Below, piece by piece: positions 16,501 to 26,358 of a stretch of DNA of 61,173 bases. Within the stretch, counting starts at the first letter, position 1, and every line of letters begins with the position of its first letter. Below the pieces are notes generated by a model. That model saw only the letters and a list, made by a program, of their open reading frames with translations, did not search any database and was not told the origin of the DNA. The DNA is taken from positions 60,985-122,157 of the forward strand of contig NZ_LLXZ01000162.1 of the NCBI RefSeq assembly GCF_001440395.1, written 5' to 3'. The translations under genes and the position numbers were made by a program. Source of the DNA: Bradyrhizobium jicamae. GTDB taxonomy: Bacteria; Pseudomonadota; Alphaproteobacteria; Rhizobiales; Xanthobacteraceae.

Positions 16501-16629
16501 GGCCACGATCGGGCGGTCCGCCTCGGTTCTCCAAACTTTAACCTCCCCGTCAGGCCGATTTTCGATTTTTAGGTTGTCTAAAACGCCAAATGGGCCCTAT
16601 TAGCGCAAAGTGAGACAAAACGTCGCTGA

Positions 16630-17889
16630 ATGGTTCCGGGTCGGATGCTCAAGGTGTTTACCAAGCGATTGCAGATCGTTACCCGGCAGCGGCTGACCGT
16701 GGCCATCGGCCTGGCGGTCCTCGTCGGTGCAGGCGCCTATGGCTACGCCCAGATCGCTGCTCCAAAGCGCGGGCATTCGGAAATCTCGAGCCAGTCGCGC
16801 AAGGGCCTGCAGCGTTACACGCCGAGTCCCGCCGAATGGGCCAGCCTGACCATTCAGCCCGTCACCGAACGCGGCTTCCGCGCCGAGAACGTCACCGAAG
16901 GCAAGATCGCGATCGATGAAGATCGCTCGACGCCGGTGTTCTCGCCCTATGCGGGCCGCGTCACCAGGCTGCTGGCCAAGCCGGGCGACAGCGTCGTCAA
17001 GGGCCAGCCGCTGTTCGTGATCGAGGCCGCCGACAACGTTCAGGCGCAAAACGATTTCATCGCGGCGATGACCGCCATGAACAAGGCGAAGTCCGCGCTC
17101 GACCTGGCGCAGTTGCAGGGGCAGCGCGCCAAGGACCTGTTCGAGGGCAAGGCCGTCCCGCTGAAGGATTATCAGCAGAGCCAGGCGACGCTGATCCAGG
17201 CGCAGAACGACATGCGCTCGTCGGAAACGGCGGTGCAGGCAGCACGCAACAAGCTGCGCCTTCTCGGCCTCACCGACGACGACATCGCGACCTTCCAGGA
17301 GAAGGGCCGCATCAATCCCGAGATCACCATCTTCGCGCCGCTCGGCGGCACCGTGGTCCAACGCAAGATCGGCCCCGGCCAGTATGTCAACGCCGGCGCC
17401 AGCGACCCCGTCTATGTGATCGGCGATCTCTCCACCGTCTGGATGACGGCGTTCGTACGCGAGTCGGATTGCGCCAACGTCGCGATCGGGCAGGAGGTGA
17501 GTTTCAGCGTGCTCGCGCTGCCGGGCCGCACGCTGTCGGCGCGGATCAACTATGTCGCCACCGCGATCGATCCGGCGACGCGGCGGCTGCTCGTGCGCGC
17601 CACCATCGACAACAAGAACGGTACGCTGAAGCCGGAGATGTTCGCCAACGTCACGATCTATTCGGCGGGCGACCGTCCCGCGGTCGGCGTGCCGAAACAG
17701 GCGCTGATCTATGAAGGCGAGCAGGTCCGGATCTGGGTCGCGCATCCGGACAAGACCATTGAACTGCGTCAGATCAAGCCCGGCCTCATCAATGGCGACC
17801 TCGTCGAAGTCGTCGGCAATCTGAAACCCGGCGAGCAGATCGTCACCAAGGGCGCCTTGTTCATCGACCGTGCCGCTTCCGGCAGCTGA
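16630..17889 (+). CDS. RND efflux periplasmic adaptor (CusB/CzcB type)
   Basis: 419 residues. An N-terminal anchor (LTVAIGLAVLVGAGAYGYAQ) is followed by a barrel-sandwich lipoyl-like half-motif (VFSPYAGRVTRLLAKPGDSVVKGQPL), an alpha hairpin (about 140-220), the second lipoyl half (GGTVVQRKIGPGQYVNAG), a beta barrel and a membrane-proximal domain (KQALIYEGEQVRIWVAHPD). Adaptors of this type join an RND pump to an outer-membrane channel for divalent metal export. The pump gene follows 25 bp downstream, so they form an operon. No metal-specific Met/His cluster stands out, so the metal is not assigned. Confidence 0.9.
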   Translation: MVPGRMLKVFTKRLQIVTRQRLTVAIGLAVLVGAGAYGYAQIAAPKRGHSEISSQSRKGLQRYTPSPAEWASLTIQPVTERGFRAENVTEGKIAIDEDRSTPVFSPYAGRVTRLLAKPGDSVVKGQPLFVIEAADNVQAQNDFIAAMTAMNKAKSALDLAQLQGQRAKDLFEGKAVPLKDYQQSQATLIQAQNDMRSSETAVQAARNKLRLLGLTDDDIATFQEKGRINPEITIFAPLGGTVVQRKIGPGQYVNAGASDPVYVIGDLSTVWMTAFVRESDCANVAIGQEVSFSVLALPGRTLSARINYVATAIDPATRRLLVRATIDNKNGTLKPEMFANVTIYSAGDRPAVGVPKQALIYEGEQVRIWVAHPDKTIELRQIKPGLINGDLVEVVGNLKPGEQIVTKGALFIDRAASGS

Positions 17890-17914
17890 TCCCTCATTGA
17901 AAGCTTCGATCTGA

Positions 17915-20900
17915 ATGGACCGCCTGGTCGCCCTAGCTGTCAACCGCCGCTATTTGATGGTCGGCATGTTCGTCGCTGTGCTGGTCGGCGGCCTGATCGC
18001 GTTCAGGCAGCTCAACATCGAGGCCTATCCCGATCCCACCCCGCCGATGGTCGATATCGTGACGCAGAGCCCGGGCCTGTCGTCGGAAGAGATCGAGCGC
18101 TACATCACGATCCCGATCGAGACCCAGGTCGCCGGCATCAAGAACCTGCGCACCATCAGAACCATCTCGCTCTACGGACTGTCCGACGTCAAACTGCAAT
18201 TCTCCTTCGACTATACCTATGAAGAGGCGCTGCAGCAGGTGCTGAACCGCCTGGCGCAATTGCCGCCACTGCCGGGTGGCGCGCAACCGACCATCTCGCC
18301 GCTCAGTCCGATCGGCGAGATTTTTCGTTACCGCCTGAAGGGCCCGCCGAACTACAGCGTGCTGGACCTCAAGACGCTGCAGGACTGGGTGCTGCAGCGC
18401 CGCTTCCGCGCCGTGCCCGGGGTGATCGACGTCACGGGTTGGGGCGGCAAGACCAAGACCTACGAGCTGCAGGTCGATTTCAACAAGCTGGTCGCCAACG
18501 GGCTGACGTTGCCGCAGGTGCTGCAGGCCGTCAGCAACGCCAACATCAATGTCGGTGGCAACACCGTCAACATCGGCGCGCAATCCGCCGTGGTGCGCGG
18601 TGTCGGCCTGATCCGCTCGATCGACGACCTCAACAACACCATGGTGTCGCAGTCCGGCGGCAATCCGGTGCTGGTCCGCGACATCGCCCATGTCACGATC
18701 GGGGAGAAGCCGCGGCTCGGCATCGCCGGCCTCGACCAGGACGACGACATCGTGCAGGGCATCGTCCTGATGCGGCGCGGCGAGCAGAGCTCGCCGACCA
18801 TCGCCCGGGTCGAACAGCTCGTTCGCGACATCAACAACTCCAGCGTCCTGCCGCCGGGGGTCAGGATAGAGCGGATCTACGACCGCAAGGACCTGATCGA
18901 CATCACCACGCATACGGTGCTGCACAATATGGTGGTCGGGATCATCCTGATCGTGCTGCTGCAGTGGATGTTCCTCGGCGATCTCCGCAGCGCGCTGATC
19001 GTCGGCGCGACGATCCCGTTCGCGCTGTTTTTCGCCGTCATCATCCTGGTGCTGCGCGGCGAATCCGCCAATCTGCTGTCGGTCGGCGCGATCGACTTCG
19101 GCCTGATCGTCGACGGCACCGTGATCATGGTGGAGGCGATCTTCCGGCGGCTGACCCAGACGACGGCGCTGTCGGAAGCCGAGCAGAGCCACATCTCCTT
19201 CGAAACCACGATGGGGATGAAGAGCCACGCCATCATGTCGGCGTCTGCCGACGTGTCGCGCTCGATCTTCTTCGCCGCGGCCATCATCATCGCCGCCTTC
19301 CTGCCGCTGTTCACACTGAGCGGCGTCGAGGGCAATATCTTCGGGCCGATGGCGCGGACCTATGCCTACGCGCTGGCGGGCGGCCTGATTGCGACCTTTA
19401 CGGTGACGCCGGCGCTGAGCGCGATCATCCTGCCTGCTCACATGCAGGAAACCGAGACCCGCTTCATGGCGCTCCTGCACTGGCTCTATATGCCGGTCCT
19501 GAGGTGGGCGATAGCGAACCGAAAGATCGTGTTGGGCGGCGCTGCCGCACTCTTCCTGATGACCATCGCGTTCGCGCGGTTGCTCGGCCTGGAATTCCTG
19601 CCCAAGCTGGAAGAAGGAAATCTTTGGATTCGCGCCACGCTGCCGCCCACCATCTCGCTGCAGGAGGGCAACGCCTACGTCAACGAGATGCGCAGGATGA
19701 TCCGCGCGCGTCCCGAGGTGGAATCGGTGGTGTCGCAGCATGGACGCCCGGACGACGGCACCGACGCCGCCGGTCTGTTCAACGCCGAATTCTTCGCGCC
19801 GCTCAAACCCAACAGCGAATGGCCCGGCACCCGCGACAAGGATGAACTGACCGCGCAGCTCTTGGGGCAGTTGCAGGACAAATTCCCGGGCGTCGAATTC
19901 AACTTCTCGCAATATTTGCAGGACAACGTCTCGGAGGCCGTCTCGGGCGTCAAGGGCGAGAACTCGATCAAGCTCTACGGCAACGATCTGCAGGCGCTGA
20001 CCGATACCGCCAACAAGATCAAATCCGTGCTCGGTACCGTGCAGGGCGTGACCGACCTTGCGGTGTTCACCTCGCTCGGCCAGCCGACGATCCAGATCGA
20101 TATCGACCGCGCCCGCGCGGCGCGCTACGGCCTGTCGCCCGGCGATATCAATGCCACCATCAAGGTCGCGGTTGGCGGCGACAGCGCCGGCGATATCTAT
20201 GAGCCCGGCAGCGATCGCCATTTCCCGATCATCGTTCGCCTTGCGCCGGAGTACCGCAAGAGCGCGGAGGCGATCCATAATTTGCGGATCGGCGTGGCCG
20301 GGCAGGGCGGCATTACGCAGATTCCGCTCAGCGAGGTCGCCTCGATCAACCTGATCTCCGGCGCCGCCTACATTTACCGCGAAGGGCAGGAACGCTATCT
20401 GCCGATCAAGTTCTCGGTCCGTAACCGCGACCTCGGCAGCGCGATCCATGAAGCGCAGGACAAGGTCGCCGAGCAGGTGCAGCTTCCGCCGGGATCGCGG
20501 ATCGAATGGGTCGGCGAATTCGGCAACCTCAAGGATGCCATCCGCCGGCTGTCGATCGTGGTGCCGATCAGCCTCGCGCTGATCGGCGTGCTCTTGTTCT
20601 TCAATTTCGGTTCGATGGGCGACACCTTGCTCGCGATGAGCGTGATCCCGATGGCGATCTTCGGCGGCGTGCTCGGATTGCTGATCTCGGGCATTCCGTT
20701 CAGCGTGTCGGCGGCGATCGGCTTCATTGCGCTGTTCGGCATCGCCGTGATGGACGGCATCATCATCCTGTCGCAGTACAACCAGCTCATCGATGAGGGC
20801 TATGAGCGGATGCGCGCGGTGATCCGCACCGGCGAACTGCAGTTGCGGCCGGTGCTGATGACCTGCGTGGTCGCGGGCGTCGGGCTGCTGCCGGCGGCCC

Positions 20901-21034
20901 TCTCGGAGGGGATCGGCTCGCAGGTGCAAAAACCGCTGGCGGTCGTGGTCGTCACCGGAATGATGCTGGCGCCGGTCGTCATCCTCGTGACGCTTCCGGT
21001 GCTGATCTCGGTGTTCTCGCGCCGGGCGCGCTAG
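17915..21034 (+). CDS. Heavy-metal-type RND efflux pump (CzcA/CusA family)
   Basis: 1039 residues, full length for HME-RND pumps. Twelve transmembrane helices and two large periplasmic loops are arranged as usual. In TM4 the proton-relay signature DFGLIVDGTVIMVE is present (D394, D400, E407). This matches the metal-exporting HME branch rather than drug exporters. It follows its adaptor by 25 bp and ends in a strong hairpin. No outer-membrane channel gene is adjacent; a TolC-type gene lies about 14 kb away. Zn/Co/Ni/Cd versus Cu/Ag cannot be decided by eye. Confidence 0.92.
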   Translation: MDRLVALAVNRRYLMVGMFVAVLVGGLIAFRQLNIEAYPDPTPPMVDIVTQSPGLSSEEIERYITIPIETQVAGIKNLRTIRTISLYGLSDVKLQFSFDYTYEEALQQVLNRLAQLPPLPGGAQPTISPLSPIGEIFRYRLKGPPNYSVLDLKTLQDWVLQRRFRAVPGVIDVTGWGGKTKTYELQVDFNKLVANGLTLPQVLQAVSNANINVGGNTVNIGAQSAVVRGVGLIRSIDDLNNTMVSQSGGNPVLVRDIAHVTIGEKPRLGIAGLDQDDDIVQGIVLMRRGEQSSPTIARVEQLVRDINNSSVLPPGVRIERIYDRKDLIDITTHTVLHNMVVGIILIVLLQWMFLGDLRSALIVGATIPFALFFAVIILVLRGESANLLSVGAIDFGLIVDGTVIMVEAIFRRLTQTTALSEAEQSHISFETTMGMKSHAIMSASADVSRSIFFAAAIIIAAFLPLFTLSGVEGNIFGPMARTYAYALAGGLIATFTVTPALSAIILPAHMQETETRFMALLHWLYMPVLRWAIANRKIVLGGAAALFLMTIAFARLLGLEFLPKLEEGNLWIRATLPPTISLQEGNAYVNEMRRMIRARPEVESVVSQHGRPDDGTDAAGLFNAEFFAPLKPNSEWPGTRDKDELTAQLLGQLQDKFPGVEFNFSQYLQDNVSEAVSGVKGENSIKLYGNDLQALTDTANKIKSVLGTVQGVTDLAVFTSLGQPTIQIDIDRARAARYGLSPGDINATIKVAVGGDSAGDIYEPGSDRHFPIIVRLAPEYRKSAEAIHNLRIGVAGQGGITQIPLSEVASINLISGAAYIYREGQERYLPIKFSVRNRDLGSAIHEAQDKVAEQVQLPPGSRIEWVGEFGNLKDAIRRLSIVVPISLALIGVLLFFNFGSMGDTLLAMSVIPMAIFGGVLGLLISGIPFSVSAAIGFIALFGIAVMDGIIILSQYNQLIDEGYERMRAVIRTGELQLRPVLMTCVVAGVGLLPAALSEGIGSQVQKPLAVVVVTGMMLAPVVILVTLPVLISVFSRRAR

Positions 21035-21077
21035 AAACCGAGTGGGCAGATGCCCATGTTTTCTGCCCACTCGGTTT
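21035..21077 (+). terminator. Strong hairpin after the RND operon
   Basis: A perfect 16-bp inverted repeat, AAACCGAGTGGGCAGA (21035-21050) and TCTGCCCACTCGGTTT (21062-21077), with an 11-base loop, starts directly after the pump stop codon. The 3' arm ends in TTT but no long T-run follows. Confidence 0.75.
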
Positions 21078-21139
21078 GTGGTTGACGCAAACCTGCGGCC
21101 GTTCCTTGATACCGGCAGGGACAACCGCAGGAGCAAGCC

Positions 21140-22603
21140 ATGCGGATCGAGGAAAGCCAGGGCACGAGCCAAATCTCTGCAGGGCCAACGAACGGCCATG
21201 TACCGCCTGCGAAGACCGCGCCGACGGCCGAACAGATACTCGGCGAAATCCGCGACTTCTGCCGTCAGACGCGCACGGCCGAATCGACCTTCGGACGGCT
21301 GGTGGTCAACGACGGCAAGCTGGTATCGCGGCTGCGCGACGGCGCCAGGATCACGACCGGTACGCTCGACAAGGTCCGCGCGTATCTCGCCGAGCACCGG
21401 CCTGCGTCGGCCGACGCGCCAACCAATTCACCATCGGCCACGCCGCAAAACGGCACGGCCGCAGCCCCAGCGGTTGCGCATCCAGGCTTCAGATTCTTCG
21501 ACAACCGGCAAAAGTATCTGCTGTTCGTCTCGACCTGCAGCGAGAAATCCGAGGTCGGTAACCGCATCTCGCTCGAGCTCGGCAATCTGCAGCCGGCGCC
21601 GCCGGCGCTGCGTATCTTCGACGCCGGGGTCGGCGACGGCACCGTGCTGTCGCGGGTGATGCGCGCAGTGCATGCGCGTTTCCCCACGATGCCGCTCTAT
21701 GTCGTGGCGAAGGAGATCAGCTACGAAGACGTCCGCCTGATGCTGGAGAAGATGGCGGACCGCCTTTTCGAGCATCCTGCCACCGTGCTGGTCGTCACCA
21801 ACCTCTATTACGCCGAGGCGCCGTGGCTGACGCCGCGCTCGGTGACCTCAGCGCAAGGCCTGATCTGGAAGGATGTCACGCTGACCGGCAACACCGCACA
21901 CGGCTTCGCCGAACAGATCGGCGAGCTCGAAGGCTTCCTCGCCGAGAACTGGCGCGCCGGCATCAGCCCAACCACGGGCAATCCGGTCTACCAGCGCCCG
22001 GTGATCCTGACGCTGCGGCGCGAGGACCATTCGTTCCTGCTCGATCCGATCATGCCGCGTCCGGGGCGGGTGATGGCCGACTATGATCTCGTGATCGCTT
22101 CGCAGCCCTACCGGGCGCGGGCGAGCGTCGAGTTCAAGGCCTCGAAAGTCGTGACCCCGCTGGTCAAATCGCTGCGGCCGGGCGGGCGGCTGATCGGCAT
22201 CCATTCGCACGGCAAAGACCCCGGCAGCGAGATCATCGACCAGATCTGGCCGGGCGACGATCCCTTCAAGACCGATCGCTACGCCATCCTGCGCCAGGTC
22301 AAGCACGAGCTTGGCGCGGCCGCACGGCACTACAATTTCAATGCGTCCTCGGATGCGCGCTCGATCTTCCGCTATCACATGCACACCCTGCCGGACGAGG
22401 TCAGCGGACCGATCGGCACCTCGACGCTGTTCGCCGCCTGGAACGCCGCGATCTATGTGGCGCAGATCGAGGACAACAGGCTGTCGGAAGTGGTTCGCGA
22501 CGGCCGCTATCTCGAAGCCACGGACCGCGTGCTGAAGAAGCATGGCGGGCTGTGGTTCAACGACGAAACCTACGTCATCTCGCGCCGCCGCGCGCCGGCC
22601 TGA
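21140..22603 (+). CDS. SAM-dependent methyltransferase-like protein
   Basis: 487 residues; AGGAG precedes ATG 21140, and TTGACG...TTGATA (21082-21111, 18-bp spacing) may be its promoter. An N-terminal helical region (EQILGEIRDFCRQTRTAESTF) precedes a Rossmann methyltransferase core whose motif I reads LRIFDAGVGDGTVLSR. Later pieces, LVIASQPYRARASVEFKA and LVKSLRPGGRLIGIHSHGKD, fit the post-I and motif III regions. Substrate unknown. The next gene, a MetF-like flavoprotein, starts 15 bp later, so a one-carbon role is likely by context. Confidence 0.75.
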   Translation: MRIEESQGTSQISAGPTNGHVPPAKTAPTAEQILGEIRDFCRQTRTAESTFGRLVVNDGKLVSRLRDGARITTGTLDKVRAYLAEHRPASADAPTNSPSATPQNGTAAAPAVAHPGFRFFDNRQKYLLFVSTCSEKSEVGNRISLELGNLQPAPPALRIFDAGVGDGTVLSRVMRAVHARFPTMPLYVVAKEISYEDVRLMLEKMADRLFEHPATVLVVTNLYYAEAPWLTPRSVTSAQGLIWKDVTLTGNTAHGFAEQIGELEGFLAENWRAGISPTTGNPVYQRPVILTLRREDHSFLLDPIMPRPGRVMADYDLVIASQPYRARASVEFKASKVVTPLVKSLRPGGRLIGIHSHGKDPGSEIIDQIWPGDDPFKTDRYAILRQVKHELGAAARHYNFNASSDARSIFRYHMHTLPDEVSGPIGTSTLFAAWNAAIYVAQIEDNRLSEVVRDGRYLEATDRVLKKHGGLWFNDETYVISRRRAPA

Positions 22604-22618
22604 GTTTGGGAGGCGTCC

Positions 22619-23530
22619 GTGACCGTCTCCGACCAGCTATCCCCCAGACTGGCCGCGCTGCTGCCGTCGGCCTCCGTCGAAATCTCCTCGCGCGGGCATC
22701 AGCTTGCAGAACTGCGCGACCATTTCGCTGCTGGTACCGACGTCACGATCACGTTCCTGCCGGGCGACCATTACCGCCACAATGTGGAAACCGCTACCGC
22801 GCTGCGCCGCGCCGGCTACAATCCGGTGCCCCATATCGCTGCGCGTGAATTGGCCTCACGGGAAGCGCTCGACGATTTCCTGGCGCGTGCGCGAGGTGAA
22901 GCCGGTGTGTCGCGCATCCTGCTGATCGCAGGCGACGTCGCCGCCGCCAAGGGCCCGTTCAAGTCGACGCGCGACATCTGCGTCAGCGGCTTGATCGAGG
23001 CGCACGCGGTCTCGTCCGTCAGCTTGGCCGGTCATCCCGAGGGCCATCCATTCCTCGAACTTCCTGACGCCATGAAAGTGCTCGGCGGTTGGCGCGACTG
23101 GGGACGGCAGACGAAAACACGAGTCGATATCGTCACGCAGTTCTGCTTCGAGAGCACGCCGATCCTGCAATGGATCGGTGCCCTCGATCGCGCCGGCATC
23201 GATCTTCCGGTCATTATCGGCCTGGCCGCGCCGGCGACACCGGCGACGCTGACAAAATTCGCGCTCCGCTGCGGCATCGGCAATTCCATGCGCGCGCTGC
23301 GGGCCCAGATCGGCCGGTTCGGCCGCCTGCTGACAGATACCGGGCCGGATGATGTCGTCAGGGGATTGCGGTCGGCACCGCCGGCTGCGACCGCATCAAT
23401 TGCGGGATTCCACCTGTTTCCGTTCGGTGGCCTGCGCAAGGCCGGTGCGTGGCTGCGCGACACCGAACACGGCCCGCTCCAGCACGTGGAGCGGGCCGCG
23501 ATCTCGCACGCCGGGCTTCAGAACCCGTAG
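22619..23530 (+). CDS. Methylenetetrahydrofolate reductase (MetF) family protein
   Basis: 303 residues from GTG 22619, with GGGAGG upstream. MetF-type enzymes are FAD TIM barrels that interconvert 5,10-methylene- and 5-methyl-tetrahydrofolate. Family features are VEISSRG (the catalytic Glu strand), DVTITFLPGDHYRHN, ILLIAGD (equivalent of the FAD-contacting RGD Asp), GHPEGHPF, and VTQFCFE for the folate-side strand. It is divergent from housekeeping MetF, so it may be a specialised paralogue serving methyl groups released by a partner. It is translated just after the methyltransferase gene. Its last 13 bp overlap the convergent amidohydrolase gene. Confidence 0.85.
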   Translation: MTVSDQLSPRLAALLPSASVEISSRGHQLAELRDHFAAGTDVTITFLPGDHYRHNVETATALRRAGYNPVPHIAARELASREALDDFLARARGEAGVSRILLIAGDVAAAKGPFKSTRDICVSGLIEAHAVSSVSLAGHPEGHPFLELPDAMKVLGGWRDWGRQTKTRVDIVTQFCFESTPILQWIGALDRAGIDLPVIIGLAAPATPATLTKFALRCGIGNSMRALRAQIGRFGRLLTDTGPDDVVRGLRSAPPAATASIAGFHLFPFGGLRKAGAWLRDTEHGPLQHVERAAISHAGLQNP

Positions 23531-24483
23531 AGCTGCGCCGGGTTGTCGACCAGGATCTTCTTGCGGACCGCCGCATCCGGCGCCCACACCGGAAGCTGAT
23601 TCAACAGCTTCCCGTCGTCGATCTGAAACAGCGGCGTGACGTCGGTGACCTTTTTGCCGGCCGGTGTAACCGAATCCGGATGCGGCCAGTCGGTGCCCCA
23701 GACGATGCGGTCGGGATTGGCCGCGATCAACGCCTTGGCGAACGGGATGCAGTCGGTGTATTCGGCGCCGAGTTTCGAGGAGCGATAGGCGCCGGAAATC
23801 TTCACATAGGCCTTGCCCGACTTCACGAGATCCACGAGATCGGCAAAGCCCGGCTGTTCGACGCCAAGCGCCGCCTGCGCGCCGCCGAAATGATCGAACA
23901 CGACAGGCACCGGCGAGGCCATGACCAGGTCCTTGACCGCTGAAATCATCGCCGGGTTGGTGTAGATCTGCACGTGCCAGCCGCGCGCCTTCATGCGCTC
24001 CACGGCGGTCGTAAATCGCGGCCGCGCGACGTTCGGATCGTTGACGCCGCCGGTTGCGAGGTTGAGGCGGACGCCGCGAATGCCGGCCTTGCCCATCAGA
24101 TCGAGATCGCTCTCGGACGTCTTATCGTCGATCACGGCGACGCCGCGCGCAGTCGGTCCCCGCGCCGCCATGCCGAACAATGTTGCCGAGTTGTCGGTGC
24201 CGTAGATCGAGGGCGTGACGATCACCACGCGCTCCATCTTCAGCGCCTTGTGCAGCGCGGTCATTTCCTCGGGCGAAGCCAGTTCGGGCGTGTAGACGCG
24301 GCCGGAGAAGAACGGGAATTTTTCGGGATCGGGGTGAATGTGGGTATGGCAGTCGCAGGCACCCGCGGGAACGTCGAAATTCACCGGCGTCGCGGGCTGC
24401 GCCGCTTTGGCAGAGGCGGTTCTGTTATTCATCAATACTCCGGCTGCGATGGAGGCAAGCATCATACTGCGTCGCGTCAGCAT
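23518..24483 (-). CDS. Tat-exported amidohydrolase (LigI-like)
   Basis: 321 residues. The N-terminus MLTRRSMMLASIAAGVLM carries a twin-arginine type export signal. The TIM-barrel metal-dependent hydrolase pattern follows: DCHTHIHPD near the first strand, VVFDHFGG, and the C-terminal WGTDWPHPD. This resembles the amidohydrolase-2 / 2-pyrone-4,6-dicarboxylate lactonase branch. Export is unusual for the cytosolic LigI enzymes, so the substrate is likely a different lactone or ester in the periplasm. It is divergent from a membrane-anchored flavin oxidase 270 bp away. Confidence 0.85.
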   Translation of the reverse strand: MLTRRSMMLASIAAGVLMNNRTASAKAAQPATPVNFDVPAGACDCHTHIHPDPEKFPFFSGRVYTPELASPEEMTALHKALKMERVVIVTPSIYGTDNSATLFGMAARGPTARGVAVIDDKTSESDLDLMGKAGIRGVRLNLATGGVNDPNVARPRFTTAVERMKARGWHVQIYTNPAMISAVKDLVMASPVPVVFDHFGGAQAALGVEQPGFADLVDLVKSGKAYVKISGAYRSSKLGAEYTDCIPFAKALIAANPDRIVWGTDWPHPDSVTPAGKKVTDVTPLFQIDDGKLLNQLPVWAPDAAVRKKILVDNPAQLYGF

Positions 24484-24752
24484 TGGTGTTCTCCCTGGAT
24501 ATTGTTGTTGATTGTTGGCGTCTGGACAGGGCCTCGGACCCGTCAGCTCCAGCGTTCTCCCATCCTCGGCGCCGGGCGTGCTTCGCCCGCTGAGCGGCCG
24601 GGAGCTTATCGGGAGAAGTGCGGCGCGGGAAGGGCAGCCGTACTTCGGGCTATCGGCTCAGTAACGCAGCCGGTCCATCGAACCGGAAGACGCCTCGATT
24701 TGACTAATCATCCGCCCGCCCGGAATATCTCGCTCCCTTCTGGAATCACTTC

Positions 24753-26351
24753 ATGCGAAAATTTTCACAAAAGTTCAAAACCGGCGCGTCGGTCGTTGCC
24801 GTGGTCGTCGTGTTGCTCGGCATTTACAGCTATCGCAAGCTTCAGGCACTGGCCGCCGATCCCAACGGGGAAAAGGATTGCGGGCCGGCGGTTGGCGGTG
24901 GTGAGCAGGCGAAAATCGACCTGGCGCGGATCAAGGCGATTGCGCCGCTCAAGGACGTGAAATGGTCGCAGCTCGGCGGCAGCATCAATGATGCGAGCTG
25001 CCTCAGCAAAACCGAGATCTACGGCGTGGTCGATGTCCGCAGTGTCGACGACATTGCCAAGACGCTGGCCTTCGCACGCGACAACAAGCTTTCCGTCACC
25101 ACTGCCGGCGTGCGCCACAGCATGGGCGGGCACGCCTTCCGCAAGGGCGGCATCGTGCTCGACATGCGCGGCTTCAACAAGATCGTGCTCAACGAGAGTT
25201 CGCGATCGGTCACGGTGCAGCCGGGCGCGACCTGGCACGACATCCAGAACGTGCTGCACCCGCGCTTTGCGGTTCGCGCCATGCAGTCTACCGACATCTT
25301 CACCGTCGGCGGTTCGATCTCGGTCAATGCCCATGGCATGGATCATCAGGCCGGCGCGCTCGCGAAATCGATCAGGTCGATGAAGGTGATGCTGGCGGAC
25401 GGGTCGCTGCGCACGGTGTCGGCGACCGAGAACCCGGATCTGTTCAACCTCGTGGTGGGCGGCTATGGCCTGTTCGGCGTCATCGTCGAAGCCGAGCTCG
25501 ATATCGCGGACAATCTGGTCTACCAGACCGGCCGCCGCATGATGGACTACAAGGAATTCCCGGCGCTGTTCGCCAAGGAGATCGAGAAGGACGGCAATAT
25601 CGGCCTGATGTACGGCCATCTCTCGACCGCGCCAAGCTCGTTCCTGAAGGAGTTGCTGCTGTACACCTACACCAGGGTCGACGGTACCGATTTCAAACGC
25701 CAGCCGCTTGGCGAAGTCAGCGGCACCAAATTGCGGCGGCTCACCATCAACCTGTCCAAGCAGGGCGCGCTGTTTCAGGAAATGAAGTGGCTGTCCGAGA
25801 AGCACATCGAGCATCGCATGGAGAGCTGCACGGTGACGCGCGCGCAGGCGATCGGTTCGGCGGAGGCCTGCCTCGTCAACCGCAACGACCCGATGCACGA
25901 TTCCGTGCCCTACTTGCGCAACTCATTGCCCGACGATACCGACATCCTGCACGAATACTTCATCCCGCGCAGCCAGTTCGTTTCGTTTGTCGACGGCATG
26001 CGCAAGGTGCTGACCGACAACAGGACCAATCTCCTCAACGCGTCGGTGCGCGTCGTGCATCAGGAGAACAATTTCCTGACCTATTCGCCGGAGCCGGCAT
26101 TCTCGCTGGTGCTCTACATCAACCAGACCACGGACGATGAGGGCAATCGGCGCATGAAGAAGGCGACCGAAGAACTGATCGACCTCACCATCGCGCACAA
26201 GGGCCGGTTCTTCCTGCCGTATCAGCTCTACTATTCGAAGGATCAGTTGCAGCGCTCGTATCCGCAGATCAACGACTTCTTCGCGGCGAAGCGGAAGTAT
26301 GATCCGGGCGAATTGTTTACGAATACGTTTTATCAGAAGTACGCGTCGTAG
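24753..26351 (+). CDS. Membrane-anchored FAD-linked oxidase (sugar-lactone oxidase type)
   Basis: 532 residues. One N-terminal anchor (GASVVAVVVVLLGIYSY) is followed by a VAO/PCMH-type FAD domain: VDVRSVDDIAKTLAFARDN, TTAGVRHSMGGHAF, GATWHDIQNVL, TVGGSISVNAHGMDHQ and LFGVIVEAELDI. The C-terminal part resembles D-arabinono-1,4-lactone oxidases, ending with the conserved YDPGELFTNTFYQKY. It would face the periplasm. The divergent neighbour is an exported amidohydrolase, so both may act on the same exported lactone or sugar acid; this is inference. Confidence 0.85.
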   Translation: MRKFSQKFKTGASVVAVVVVLLGIYSYRKLQALAADPNGEKDCGPAVGGGEQAKIDLARIKAIAPLKDVKWSQLGGSINDASCLSKTEIYGVVDVRSVDDIAKTLAFARDNKLSVTTAGVRHSMGGHAFRKGGIVLDMRGFNKIVLNESSRSVTVQPGATWHDIQNVLHPRFAVRAMQSTDIFTVGGSISVNAHGMDHQAGALAKSIRSMKVMLADGSLRTVSATENPDLFNLVVGGYGLFGVIVEAELDIADNLVYQTGRRMMDYKEFPALFAKEIEKDGNIGLMYGHLSTAPSSFLKELLLYTYTRVDGTDFKRQPLGEVSGTKLRRLTINLSKQGALFQEMKWLSEKHIEHRMESCTVTRAQAIGSAEACLVNRNDPMHDSVPYLRNSLPDDTDILHEYFIPRSQFVSFVDGMRKVLTDNRTNLLNASVRVVHQENNFLTYSPEPAFSLVLYINQTTDDEGNRRMKKATEELIDLTIAHKGRFFLPYQLYYSKDQLQRSYPQINDFFAAKRKYDPGELFTNTFYQKYAS

Positions 26352-26358
26352 TTCTGCC

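Noticed and set aside
17933..21397. Very long open frame (over 1100 codons) antisense to the RND pump
   Set aside because: Its translation is rich in His/Arg/Asp low-complexity sequence, typical of the complement of high-GC codons; the plus strand encodes a complete pump with all motifs.
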